From contig NZ_JASISS010000006.1 in the NCBI RefSeq assembly GCF_030063195.1, positions 62,001 through 126,000 of the forward strand: 64,000 bases of DNA, given 5' to 3'. The notes beneath the pieces were generated by a model, which worked only from the letters and a program-made list of their open reading frames with translations, searched no databases and was not told the origin of the DNA. Shown here one piece after another: positions 43,523 through 51,600 of this stretch (positions are counted from its first letter, which is position 1; each line of letters starts with the position of its first letter). The stretch comes from Cryobacterium sp. PH31-AA6. Lineage in GTDB: Bacteria > Actinomycetota > Actinomycetes > Actinomycetales > Microbacteriaceae. The position numbers were made by a program, and so were the translations under genes.

Positions 43523-43583
43523 CCCGCCAGCCTACGCGGGACGGAGAAAGTGCGGTGCCGGGCCGACACGCCGTGTGCGTAGT

Positions 43584-43613
43584 TTAGTACTCCTTTGGGG
43601 GATGACAAGTCAA
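43584..43613 (-). promoter_or_regulatory. menB promoter
   Basis: On the minus strand: -35 TTGACT (43613-43608), an 18-base spacer and -10 TACTAA (43589-43584), about 62 bases before the menB ATG. The spacer and -35 also form a short inverted repeat GGGG...CCCC (around 43596-43618), a possible operator. Confidence 0.6.
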
Positions 43614-43686
43614 CCCCCTTGAGGGGCACGTTTTCACCATGTGTACTGGGGTTCTGAGGTCACCCGAGATCGACCGAGAGGTAGTC

Positions 43687-43989
43687 ATGACTGGAAATGA
43701 CGCAGCGGCAGCACTCCACCAGGAGGTGTCCGCGACCAGCGTGGACCGCACTGAGGATGGCGGCCAGGGCGTAGACATCGTTGAGATTTCACCGGAGGAA
43801 TGGTGCGTGAGGGACAAAGCGGTTCCCGCGGACGATCCACGGGCGGTGCTCGGTTTCATCCAACGCCTCGACGGCGCGTTCGAGGTGACGAACCTGCGGC
43901 GGTTGCGTGAGCGTTCCTACTTCTCCAGGTTCGCCCCGGCCGCAGCGAGTCTCGCCTTGCGGTCGTCTCTGGTCGGGGCGGTTCGCTGA
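43687..43989 (+). CDS. conserved small protein upstream of sigma factor
   Basis: A 100-residue soluble protein starting MTGNDAAAALHQEV. The core VDIVEISPEEWCVRDKAVPA, DDPRAVLGFIQRLDGAFEVT looks like a small globular family domain that I associate with Microbacteriaceae proteins of unknown function. The tail is basic and hydrophobic. Its TGA shares a base with the ATG of the sigma factor (TGATG), so the two are translationally coupled; a modulatory role toward the sigma factor is possible but unproven. The 43639 start is less likely than ATG 43687. Confidence 0.7.
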   Translation: MTGNDAAAALHQEVSATSVDRTEDGGQGVDIVEISPEEWCVRDKAVPADDPRAVLGFIQRLDGAFEVTNLRRLRERSYFSRFAPAAASLALRSSLVGAVR

Positions 43990-44996
43990 TGAGCGCCCTG
44001 GTGCAGACCCCGCTGTCGGCCCCCCCGATGCAGCACGCGCCGGCGCCGGCATCCTCTCCCAACAGGAGCACCGGCGGCTCGTCGGTCTCCCGGTACAGCC
44101 GGGCATCCACGGATGCCTTCGGCGACTACCTGCGCCGGATCGGAAAGGGCCCGCTCCTCACCGCCCTCGACGAGGTCGAGCTGGCCCGACGGATCGAGGT
44201 GGGCCTGTTCGCCGGCGAGCGTCTGGCCAAAGGAGTCTCCGACCCGGCCACCGCCCGCGAGCTCGCCTGGCTTGCCCACGATGGCAGCCGGGCGAAGAAC
44301 CACTTCATCGAGGCGAACCTCCGCCTCGTGGTGAGCATCGCCAAACACTATTCCGGCCGCGGCGTCCCGATCATGGATCTCGTGCAGGACGGCAACATCG
44401 GGCTGGTTCGCGCGGTCGAAAAGTACGACTTCATGACCGGCTACAAGTTCTCCACCTATGCAACCTGGTGGATCCGTCAGGCCATCCACCGCGGCATGGC
44501 CGACAAGTCCCGGATGATCCGCATTCCCGTGCACACCGCGGAGAAGCTGAACAAGATCAAGCGCATCCGCCGTGACCTCACCAGCACCCTGGACCGCGAC
44601 CCGACCCCGCGCGAGCTCTCCGACGCGGCGCAGATCCCGATCAGGGACGTCGCCCGGCTGCTGCAGTACGACAACGAGCCGATTTCCCTGCACTCTCCGG
44701 TCGGTGACGGCATCGGGGACATCTCCGAGTTGATCATCGACGACGACCTGCCGCAGCCCGACGAGTACGCCACCATCACGCTTCGGGCGGCCGACATCGG
44801 ATTCTATCTGGACGCGCTGCCACCCAGGGAACGGGCCATCCTGGTGGCCCGATTCGGACTGGACGGCGACGAGCCGCACACGCTCGACCAGATCGCGGTG
44901 ATCCAGGGCGTCACCCGGGAACGGGTGCGCCAGATCGAGAAGCGCGCACTCGCCCTCCTGCACGTGCCGCGGCTCGAACGGTACCTGCGCGATTAA
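43989..44996 (+). CDS. group 2 sigma-70 family RNA polymerase sigma factor
   Basis: A 335-residue sigma factor. Region 1.2 is DAFGDYLRRIGKGPLLT and region 2 NLRLVVSIAKHYSGRGVPIM, then DLVQDGNIGLVRAVEKYDF, KFSTYATWWIRQAI (2.3-2.4). Region 3 is RIPVHTAEKLNKIKRIRRDL. Region 4 is LPPRERAILVARFGLDG and VTRERVRQIEKRAL. It lacks the long region 1.1 of the housekeeping factor and resembles actinobacterial SigB/HrdD-type alternative factors for stationary phase or stress. The N-terminal 40 residues are Pro/Ser-rich. Confidence 0.92.
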   Translation: MSALVQTPLSAPPMQHAPAPASSPNRSTGGSSVSRYSRASTDAFGDYLRRIGKGPLLTALDEVELARRIEVGLFAGERLAKGVSDPATARELAWLAHDGSRAKNHFIEANLRLVVSIAKHYSGRGVPIMDLVQDGNIGLVRAVEKYDFMTGYKFSTYATWWIRQAIHRGMADKSRMIRIPVHTAEKLNKIKRIRRDLTSTLDRDPTPRELSDAAQIPIRDVARLLQYDNEPISLHSPVGDGIGDISELIIDDDLPQPDEYATITLRAADIGFYLDALPPRERAILVARFGLDGDEPHTLDQIAVIQGVTRERVRQIEKRALALLHVPRLERYLRD

Positions 44997-45077
44997 TACC
45001 GAGCGCCCCCGAACTGGCAGTAGCCCGCTGCACGGGTTCCCGCGTAGTGTCGTCAGTAACTCAACGGGGGTGTTGTG

Positions 45078-45410
45078 ATGGGCAAGCTGACCTACAACTC
45101 GACCTTGTCGGCTGACTTCGATGATCGGGTCCTCGCGCATATCCAGGTGGTGATCGGAGCGAAGCTGCGTCGCGGCGAGTGCTTCTACTTCACCTGGCGC
45201 GACGATCCACAGGGCGGGGACGGCCGGAGCACAATCTGGCTGCACCCGGCCATCCCCCTGACCTACAAGTACTTCGGCGGTCGCTCGCCGAGCCTCAACC
45301 GCGAGTGGATTGAGGCTCTGATGCTCACCGCGAACTCGTCCGGGGGCCTGCAGCTGGTCCCGGAACCACACCGAACCGCAACCATCGTGAATGCGAAGGA
45401 TGAACCATGA
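45078..45410 (+). CDS. DUF7882-family protein
   Basis: A 110-residue protein, MGKLTYNSTLSADFDDRVL, then IQVVIGAKLRRGECFYFTW, STIWLHPAIPLTYKYFGG and LNREWIEALMLTANSSGGL. This pattern matches a small family (DUF7882) that, as I recall, is largely confined to Microbacteriaceae and often near ligase or regulatory genes. No catalytic residues are assigned. ATG at 45078 rather than the adjacent GTG at 45075. It overlaps the following gene by 4 bases. Confidence 0.75.
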   Translation: MGKLTYNSTLSADFDDRVLAHIQVVIGAKLRRGECFYFTWRDDPQGGDGRSTIWLHPAIPLTYKYFGGRSPSLNREWIEALMLTANSSGGLQLVPEPHRTATIVNAKDEP

Positions 45411-45676
45411 GGCGCGTCGACATCGTCTATGGGGGCCAGCAATACTCACTCGCCGGGCGCACGATCGAGTCGATCCAGGCCGAGGTCCTCAAGGCGTTCA
45501 CGGACGGAACACCCTATTGGCTGCGGGTGAACAGTGGCGGCGGCCGGTTCGAAGACGCCTACCTGCTCATCGCCCCCGGCATCCCCTTCGCGGTCCTCAA
45601 TGTGAAGCCGGAGATCGGTGACGACATCGATCTCGATCTCGACGTGGACGTGGTGTTAGGCCAGGGCGAACTCTGA
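45407..45676 (+). CDS. small hypothetical protein paired with DUF7882
   Basis: An 89-residue soluble protein starting in an ATGA overlap. It begins RRVDIVYGGQQYSLAGRTIE and carries YWLRVNSGGGRFEDAYLLI, ending in an Asp-rich tail (GDDIDLDLDVDVVLGQG) that gives an acidic C-terminus. No recognised domain. Co-translated with the DUF7882 protein, so a shared function or complex is plausible. Confidence 0.65.
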   Translation: MRRVDIVYGGQQYSLAGRTIESIQAEVLKAFTDGTPYWLRVNSGGGRFEDAYLLIAPGIPFAVLNVKPEIGDDIDLDLDVDVVLGQGEL

Positions 45677-45765
45677 CCAAGCCGGACTCCCGGCTACGGG
45701 CGCCGCGCCCGATCTCGTCAGCCAGGGCGTCAGCGGTGCTCGCCGCCTGCTGGCACACTGGGAAC

Positions 45766-46743
45766 ATGCTGCCTTCACTGGACGAACTGCTCGGAACGGC
45801 CCGCGTCGTCGCGTTGCCGTTGGTCACACGATTTCGCGGCATCGACAGCCGTGAGGCTCTGCTGCTGCACGGACCGGAGGGGTGGGCCGAGTTCTCCCCA
45901 TTCGCCGAATACGACGATGAGGAGGCCGCGGCCTGGCTCCGCGCCGCCATCGATTTCGGCTGGGAAAAGACCCCCGCCCCGCTCCGCGACCGCATCCCGG
46001 TCAACGCGACGGTTCCGGCCGTCGATGCCGCCGAGGTGGCCGCTGTGCTCGCCCGCTTCCCCGGCTGTCGCACCGCGAAGGTGAAGGTCGCGGCCCCCGG
46101 CCAGACCCTCGCGGATGACGTCGCCCGGGTGCGGGCCGTGCGCGACGCGCTCGGGCCGGAGGGACGCATCCGGGTCGACGCGAACGGTCTCTGGAACGTG
46201 GACGAGGCCGAGCACGCGATCCACGCGCTGAACGAGTTCGACCTCGAGTATGTCGAGCAGCCGTGCGCGAGCATCGAGGAACTCGCCGAGATCCGGCGCC
46301 GCACCGCATACCTGGATGTCGGTGTCGCCGCCGACGAGAGCGTGCGCCGCGCGGACGACCCGCTGCTCGTGGCCCGCACCGACTCGGCGGACATCCTCGT
46401 GATCAAGGCCGGGCCGCTCGGCGGTATCCACGCCGCGCTGGCCCTGATCGCGCAGGCCGGCCTGCCGGTCGTCGTCTCCAGCGCCCTCGACACCTCGATC
46501 GGCATCGCGATGGGGGCGCACCTGGCCGCCGCGATCCCGGGCCTCGATTTCGATTGCGGGCTCGGCACCGCGTCCCTGCTCGCGGGCGACGTCACCGGCG
46601 ACCCGATCCTGCCGGTCGACGGGAGCATCCCGGTGCGCCGGGTCACGCCCGACCCCGACCTGCTCGACCGCTACCAGGCATCCGCCGAGCGCACCGCCTG
46701 GTGGCTGGCCCGCCTGTCCCGCTGCCACGCCCTCCTCCCCTGA
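45766..46743 (+). CDS. menC: o-succinylbenzoate synthase
   Basis: A 325-residue enolase-superfamily enzyme. The capping domain precedes the barrel with KVKVAAPGQTLADDVARV (Lys pair), RIRVDANGLWNVDEA (Asp), EYVEQPCASIEELAEI (Glu), GVAADESVRR (Asp) and ILVIKAGPLGGI (Lys). It dehydrates SHCHC to OSB in the menaquinone pathway. ATG at 45766 is chosen over GTG at 45736. It stands alone on the plus strand, apart from other men genes, and converges on ccsB. Confidence 0.92.
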   Translation: MLPSLDELLGTARVVALPLVTRFRGIDSREALLLHGPEGWAEFSPFAEYDDEEAAAWLRAAIDFGWEKTPAPLRDRIPVNATVPAVDAAEVAAVLARFPGCRTAKVKVAAPGQTLADDVARVRAVRDALGPEGRIRVDANGLWNVDEAEHAIHALNEFDLEYVEQPCASIEELAEIRRRTAYLDVGVAADESVRRADDPLLVARTDSADILVIKAGPLGGIHAALALIAQAGLPVVVSSALDTSIGIAMGAHLAAAIPGLDFDCGLGTASLLAGDVTGDPILPVDGSIPVRRVTPDPDLLDRYQASAERTAWWLARLSRCHALLP

Positions 46744-46745
46744 CC

Positions 46746-46806
46746 CGCGAAAGTGCACTTTCCGCCCTTCTCGCGGTGCCGAAGGGGCGAAAAGTGCACT
46801 TTCGCG
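46746..46806. repeat. long inverted repeat between menC and ccsB
   Basis: CGCGAAAGTGCACTTTCCGC continuing to 46769 is nearly perfectly reverse-complementary to 46782-46806. Each arm contains the 12-bp palindrome AAAGTGCACTTT. It lies between convergent genes and is a possible bidirectional terminator or genome-wide repeat. Confidence 0.75.
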
Positions 46807-46832
46807 GAAGGGAGTGCCGGAGTTTGCTCGGC

Positions 46833-47870
46833 TTAGAGGCCGGAGTAGGAGTGCAGGCCCTTGAAGAACACGTTGACGATGCCGAAGTTGAACATGACCG
46901 CGCTGAAACCAACGATCGCCAGCCACGCCGACCGGGAGCCGCGCCAGCCGCGGGTGGCCCTGGCGTGGATGTATCCGGCGTAGATGGTCCAGATGATGAA
47001 CGTCCAGACCTCCTTGGTGTCCCAGCCCCAGTAACGGCCCCAGGCCTTCTCTGCCCAGATCGACCCGGCCATCAGGGTGAAGGTCCAGAGGATGAAGCCG
47101 ATGATGTTGACCCGGTAGGCAAGGTTTTCCAGGGTTGCCGCCGAGGGCAGGGTAGCGAGGAAGCGGAGCGGATTCTTCCACGCCGACGCCGTGTCGGCCG
47201 GCACGGGACCCGGAGCACCGACCGCTGAAACCGCCGCTTCGCGCTTGAACTGGAGCAGTTGCACGCCGGAGAGCGCGAAGCCGAGGGCGAAGAAGCCCGT
47301 CCCCAGGGACGCGACGAACACGTGAATGACGAGCCAGGCCGACTGCAGTGCGGGCGGGAGCGGTGCGACCTCGACGTAGAAGCGCAGGGCGGCGATGCCG
47401 AGCAGCACGAGCACCATGCCGGTGATGAAGGTGCCGAGGAAGCGCAGGTCGGCCCGGGTCAGCACGATCAGGAACACCGTCACGATCAGGAGGGTTCCGG
47501 TCATCGCGAACTCGTACATGTTCGCCCACGGCACCCGGCCGGCGGCGAGGCCCCTGAGCACGTCGGCGGCGAGGTGGATCAGCCAGGCGAGCACGGTGAG
47601 GGAGACGCCCACGCGCAGGCTCGGAGAACGGCCGTACGGCGTGGCCGCGTCGTTGACGATCCGCGCGCTGATCCGGGTGAGCGTGGCGGTGCCGCCGGAT
47701 GCGCCCGCGGACCTCACGGCCTCGGCCGCAGTCGAGCGGAGCTCCTCACCCTGGGCCTGATTCACCGCGGCCGAACGCTTGGCCAGGTCGAAGGAGAAGG
47801 CAATGAAGGCCAGGGCGTAGACGGCCATGGCCGAGTACAGGCTCAGGATCGAGAGCTCGTTGAGATTCAC
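46833..47870 (-). CDS. ccsB: cytochrome c maturation protein CcsB (ResC)
   Basis: A 345-residue membrane protein with about eight helices and the haem-handling WWD-type segment: WGRYWGWDTKEVWTFIIWT. Conserved His residues occur in IHLAADVLRG and IHVFVASLGTG. With ResB it forms the System II synthase that exports haem and ligates it to apocytochrome c CxxCH motifs outside the membrane. It is the last gene of the pgm-tlpA-ccdA-resB-ccsB operon. Confidence 0.93.
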   Translation of the reverse strand: MNLNELSILSLYSAMAVYALAFIAFSFDLAKRSAAVNQAQGEELRSTAAEAVRSAGASGGTATLTRISARIVNDAATPYGRSPSLRVGVSLTVLAWLIHLAADVLRGLAAGRVPWANMYEFAMTGTLLIVTVFLIVLTRADLRFLGTFITGMVLVLLGIAALRFYVEVAPLPPALQSAWLVIHVFVASLGTGFFALGFALSGVQLLQFKREAAVSAVGAPGPVPADTASAWKNPLRFLATLPSAATLENLAYRVNIIGFILWTFTLMAGSIWAEKAWGRYWGWDTKEVWTFIIWTIYAGYIHARATRGWRGSRSAWLAIVGFSAVMFNFGIVNVFFKGLHSYSGL

Positions 47871-47879
47871 TGTGTCAGC

Positions 47880-49553
47880 CTAAGTGTGTTCGGGCGCCGG
47901 AGCGGCCAATTGGGAGGATATGAGCAGGTCCGAATGCTTGTCGGCCAGGGCGGACACGACCGACTCGAGCGCGGGGTCTTCTCCGCGCGCCAGCCCGGCG
48001 TACTCCAGTCGGAGCGAACCGTCCGCCTCCTCGGTGGCCTTCACCCAGACCCGGCGCCGCGGCACGAACAGGCTGGTCAGCAGGCCGAGCAGGGCGAGCA
48101 CGGCGAACGAGAGCACCCAGACCTGGGTGGGATCGTGGTGGATGTCGAACGAGGCGAACCGGAGCACCGAACCGGAGAAATCACCGGTCTTCGCCCCGGG
48201 GTGCGCGTCATCGAAGGTGACCGAGCCGAGACCGTTCGGCAGCTGCTGCGTCTCTCCGGGTTTCAGCTCGATCGATTTCGCGCCGGTCTTGCCTCCGGTG
48301 AGCTGGGTCATCTTGTCGGTGTCGAGGGAGTAGACCGAGGTCGGCACGCCCGCATCGAGACCGAGGTCGCCGGCATAGACATTGAGCGTGAGCAGCGGGT
48401 ACTGCAGGTCGGGGAACGTGGAATAGAACGCGCCCGTGGTGGCCTCCGCCTGGGTCGGGTAGAAGAAGCCGATCATTCCGAGTTGTTTCGCCAAACCGTC
48501 GGGGACCTTGATCACCCCGAGGGAGGTGAGGTTGGCGTCCTGGGGCAGGAAGGGCACGGCGTCAGTGAAGACGACCACTCCGGCCGGGTTCTTCACCGTG
48601 ACCGTCGGGGCGTAGCCGTTTCCGAGCAGGTACACATCGGTGCCGCCCGTGCGTATCGGCCCGTTGACCTTGACCTCGGCCGGCTCGGCGGCCTGCCCCC
48701 GGCGGGTGACGCTCACCCCGGCCGTGAAGTCGATCGGCTGGCCGTAGGCCTTGAGGTTCTGGGTCTCATAGGTGACGGAGAAGTCGTTGAGGGTGAGCTT
48801 GTACGGGTCGAGGCTCTCGTCGTTGAAGAAGCGGCCGGGATTGAACGAGTCGTAGGCGAGGAGGGTGTTCACGAAGGTCTGGCCCTCGACGAGTACCCGC
48901 TGCCCGCTGAACCCGAATCCGCTGCCGAATCCGACCGTGATCAGGATGCCGACGAGGGCGAAGTGGAAGAGCAGGTTGCCGGTCTCGCGCAGGTAGCCGC
49001 GTTCGGCCGAGACCGAAAACTCCCGGCCGGTGTCGTAGAGGGCAACCCGGTAACCGCCGGCCTTGAGTAGCCCGCGGGCGGAGTCCACCGCGGCGGCGGC
49101 ATCCGTGCCGGCCGGGACGGTGCGCGTCGTGAAGCCGGCCAGGCGGGCCAGGCGGGCCGGGGTGCGCGGAGGCCGGGCCCGCAGCGCCAGGTAGTGGTGC
49201 TTCGTGCGCGGGATGACGCAGCCGATCAGGGAGATGAACAGCAGGAGGTAGATCGCCGAGAACCAGGCGGAGGAGTACACGTCGAAGGCCTGGATCTTGT
49301 CGAGCGCCGGGGCCAGGTCGGGGTTGTCCGTGAAGTACTGGGTGACCCCGTTCGGGTCGGAGCTGCGCTGCGGCACCAGGGAACCCGGTACGGCGGCTAC
49401 GGCGAGCAGCAGCAGGAGGAAGAGCGCCGTACGCATATTCGTCAGCTGACGCCAGACCCAGCGCAGCCAGCCGACCAGGCCGAGGGTCGGCTGGGTGATG
49501 GCGCCATCGCTGTGCGGTGCCGGGGAATCGTAATGGTCAGATGGGCGTGACAA
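47880..49553 (-). CDS. resB: cytochrome c maturation protein ResB
   Basis: A 557-residue ResB/Ccs1 protein: helices near RTALFLLLLLAVAAVPGSLV, WFSAIYLLLFISLIGCVIPR, NLLFHFALVGILITVGFGSG (conserved His), and VWVLSFAVLALLGLLTSLFV at the end. A large extracytoplasmic domain lies between the last two. It works with CcsB. A TTG start overlaps the ccdA 3' end by 17 bases, suggesting coupling. Confidence 0.92.
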   Translation of the reverse strand: MSRPSDHYDSPAPHSDGAITQPTLGLVGWLRWVWRQLTNMRTALFLLLLLAVAAVPGSLVPQRSSDPNGVTQYFTDNPDLAPALDKIQAFDVYSSAWFSAIYLLLFISLIGCVIPRTKHHYLALRARPPRTPARLARLAGFTTRTVPAGTDAAAAVDSARGLLKAGGYRVALYDTGREFSVSAERGYLRETGNLLFHFALVGILITVGFGSGFGFSGQRVLVEGQTFVNTLLAYDSFNPGRFFNDESLDPYKLTLNDFSVTYETQNLKAYGQPIDFTAGVSVTRRGQAAEPAEVKVNGPIRTGGTDVYLLGNGYAPTVTVKNPAGVVVFTDAVPFLPQDANLTSLGVIKVPDGLAKQLGMIGFFYPTQAEATTGAFYSTFPDLQYPLLTLNVYAGDLGLDAGVPTSVYSLDTDKMTQLTGGKTGAKSIELKPGETQQLPNGLGSVTFDDAHPGAKTGDFSGSVLRFASFDIHHDPTQVWVLSFAVLALLGLLTSLFVPRRRVWVKATEEADGSLRLEYAGLARGEDPALESVVSALADKHSDLLISSQLAAPAPEHT

Positions 49554-50298
49554 AGCTGCCGATCACTCCTTGCAGGTCGAGGAGCCAGACATTCCAGACC
49601 CCGGTCACCATGAGCGTACCGATGAGAATGAGGAGCACGCCTCCCAACAGGTTGATCACGCGGACGTGCCGTTTCAGGAACGAGACGGCACCGGTCATCC
49701 AGTTGAGGCCGAGCGCGATCAGCAGGAACGGGATGCCGAGCCCGAGCGCGTAGAACAACGCGAGCAGGCCGCCCAGCCAGGGTGACCCCGTGGTCAGGCT
49801 GAGCGAATTGATCGCGGTCAGCGTGGGCCCGGTGCACGGCGTCCAGCCGACGGCGAAGACGGCTCCCAGCAGGGGCGCCCCGGCGAGGCCCATCCGGGGA
49901 CGCCACGATGACTTGACACTGCGCTGCGCGAACCTGAACTGGCCGACGAACACCAGACCCAAGAGGATGACGACGACCCCGGCAATCCGGGTGACCAGGT
50001 CGCGGTACTGGTTGAGCCAGAAACCGGCGAAGCCGAAGACGACACCGGTGAGCACGAAGACGACCGTGAAACCCAGCACAAACAGGCCCACGCCCACCAG
50101 CAGCCGACTCTGTCCACGCCGGTCGCCGCGGCGGGCGGTCGAGCGACCGTCGGTGAAGCCGCCGATGTAGGCCAGGTAACCGGGCACGAGCGGCAGTATG
50201 CACGGCGAGGCGAATGAGACGAGGCCGGCGAGCACGGCAATCGGGATGGCAAACAGAAGCTGGCCGCTGAAGACGATCTCACCGAACGGATTGCCCAC
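49537..50298 (-). CDS. ccdA: thiol-disulfide transporter CcdA
   Basis: A 253-residue DsbD/CcdA membrane protein with six helices. Redox cysteines are visible in SFASPCILPLVPGYL and in VGWTPCTGPTLTA. It carries reducing equivalents from cytoplasmic thioredoxin to TlpA/ResA outside, keeping the apocytochrome thiols reduced. The GTG start at 50298 (VGNPFGEIVFSG) is 3 bases after the tlpA stop. Confidence 0.93.
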   Translation of the reverse strand: MGNPFGEIVFSGQLLFAIPIAVLAGLVSFASPCILPLVPGYLAYIGGFTDGRSTARRGDRRGQSRLLVGVGLFVLGFTVVFVLTGVVFGFAGFWLNQYRDLVTRIAGVVVILLGLVFVGQFRFAQRSVKSSWRPRMGLAGAPLLGAVFAVGWTPCTGPTLTAINSLSLTTGSPWLGGLLALFYALGLGIPFLLIALGLNWMTGAVSFLKRHVRVINLLGGVLLILIGTLMVTGVWNVWLLDLQGVIGSFVTPI

Positions 50299-50300
50299 GC

Positions 50301-50897
50301 CTAAGGCCGCTCGGCGATCGTATCGGAGACGATGGTGCGCAGGATCGACTGCGACGTCAGCGCGCCCAGGATCCGTGCGGCGACCCGCCCGGACTTGTCG
50401 AGCACCAGTGTCGTGGGCACGGCGTTGGGCGGGATGCTGCCGCTGAAGGCGAGCTGCATGGCCCCGGTGTCGACATCCATCACCGACGGATAGGTGATGC
50501 CGTAACTGTTTTCGAACGCGTTGGCGTTCGCCGCCTGGTCGCGCACATTGACCCCCAGCCAGACGGCGCCCTTGCCGGTGAAGTCCTCGCTCAGCTGGCG
50601 TAGCGCGGGTGCCTCCGCCCGGCATGGCGCGCAGCTGGCGTACCAGAAGTTCACCACGACGACCTGACCCGTGTAGTCGGCACTGGAAAGAACCTTCCCA
50701 CTCCCCGTGGTACCTGACCAGACAACCGGGACGCCGCGTTCCTCGGCCGCGATTTCGGTCACGCTTCCGTCGCCGGCGATGTAACCCTTGTTGCTGCCCT
50801 CGCGGTACTGGGCGGCGAGCTGGTCGGTGCTGCAGCCGGCGAGCAGTGTGGCGACCAGCACGGTCCCGGCGAGGACCGCGAGCCGTCGGCGCCTCAT
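50301..50897 (-). CDS. TlpA/ResA-type thioredoxin lipoprotein
   Basis: A 198-residue lipoprotein: RRRRLAVLAGTVLVATLLAGC gives a signal peptide with lipobox LLAGC. The thioredoxin fold has NFWYASCAPCRAEAPALRQL (active site CAPC) and a cis-Pro region AVPTTLVLDKSGRV. It receives electrons from CcdA and reduces apocytochrome c cysteines before haem attachment. The ATG at 50897 overlaps the upstream stop (ATGA). Confidence 0.92.
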   Translation of the reverse strand: MRRRRLAVLAGTVLVATLLAGCSTDQLAAQYREGSNKGYIAGDGSVTEIAAEERGVPVVWSGTTGSGKVLSSADYTGQVVVVNFWYASCAPCRAEAPALRQLSEDFTGKGAVWLGVNVRDQAANANAFENSYGITYPSVMDVDTGAMQLAFSGSIPPNAVPTTLVLDKSGRVAARILGALTSQSILRTIVSDTIAERP

Positions 50898-51538
50898 ACC
50901 GCCCCCACGTCGGTGGCGCCGGCCTGCAGATGAGCGGCCGGGTTCGCGTAGCCGACCTCGACGGGGGCGTCTCCGCGCCAGGCCAAGGTCGTGATGCTCG
51001 AGAGGTCGCACCGGCGTTTGCGCGGGTCGTGGGCGAGGCGTTCGCCGCCGACCGCGCGGTGCACCATCCAGATCGGCAGCTGGTGGCTGACCAGGATGAC
51101 GTCGCCGCCGTCGACGGAGTGGTACGCGTCGTCGATCGCGGCGAGCATCCGTTCCGCGATGGAGCGGAACGGCTCGCCCCAGCTGGGCCGGAAGGGATTG
51201 GCCAGGGCCATCCAGTTGCGGGGGTCGCGGAGGGCGCCATCCGGGCCGCGCAGTCGTTTGCCCTCGAAGAAGTTGGCCGGTTCGATCAGGCGCGGTTCGA
51301 TGTCGACGGGCAGGCCGAGGGCCGCGGCGATCGGTGCGGCGGATTCGCGGGTGCGCTGAAGTGGCGAGGCGATGATGCGCGAGACGGGGCGGGCCCGGGC
51401 GACCAGGTCGGCTGCCGCCGCCTCCGCCATCGACAGACCGAGGTCGGAGAGCCCGAAACCGGGAAGCCGTCCATAAAGAACGCGTTCTGGGTTGAACACC
51501 TCACCGTGACGGACAAGATGTACCTGAGTGGCTGCCAC
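50894..51538 (-). CDS. histidine phosphatase family protein
   Basis: A 214-residue phosphoglycerate-mutase-like phosphatase. The RHG motif is VHLVRHGEVFNPERVLYGR, the second Arg SPLQRTRESA, and the second His SHQLPIWMV. It forms a phosphohistidine intermediate; the substrate is unknown. It is frequently the first gene of actinobacterial cytochrome c maturation operons. It is divergent from aspS with about 60 bases between. Confidence 0.88.
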   Translation of the reverse strand: MAATQVHLVRHGEVFNPERVLYGRLPGFGLSDLGLSMAEAAAADLVARARPVSRIIASPLQRTRESAAPIAAALGLPVDIEPRLIEPANFFEGKRLRGPDGALRDPRNWMALANPFRPSWGEPFRSIAERMLAAIDDAYHSVDGGDVILVSHQLPIWMVHRAVGGERLAHDPRKRRCDLSSITTLAWRGDAPVEVGYANPAAHLQAGATDVGAV

Positions 51539-51600
51539 AAGAACAGTCTACGGAGGGCCTGCCCGCGAATTCGCCGAGAGCGAGCCGCTAAACTCGCAAA

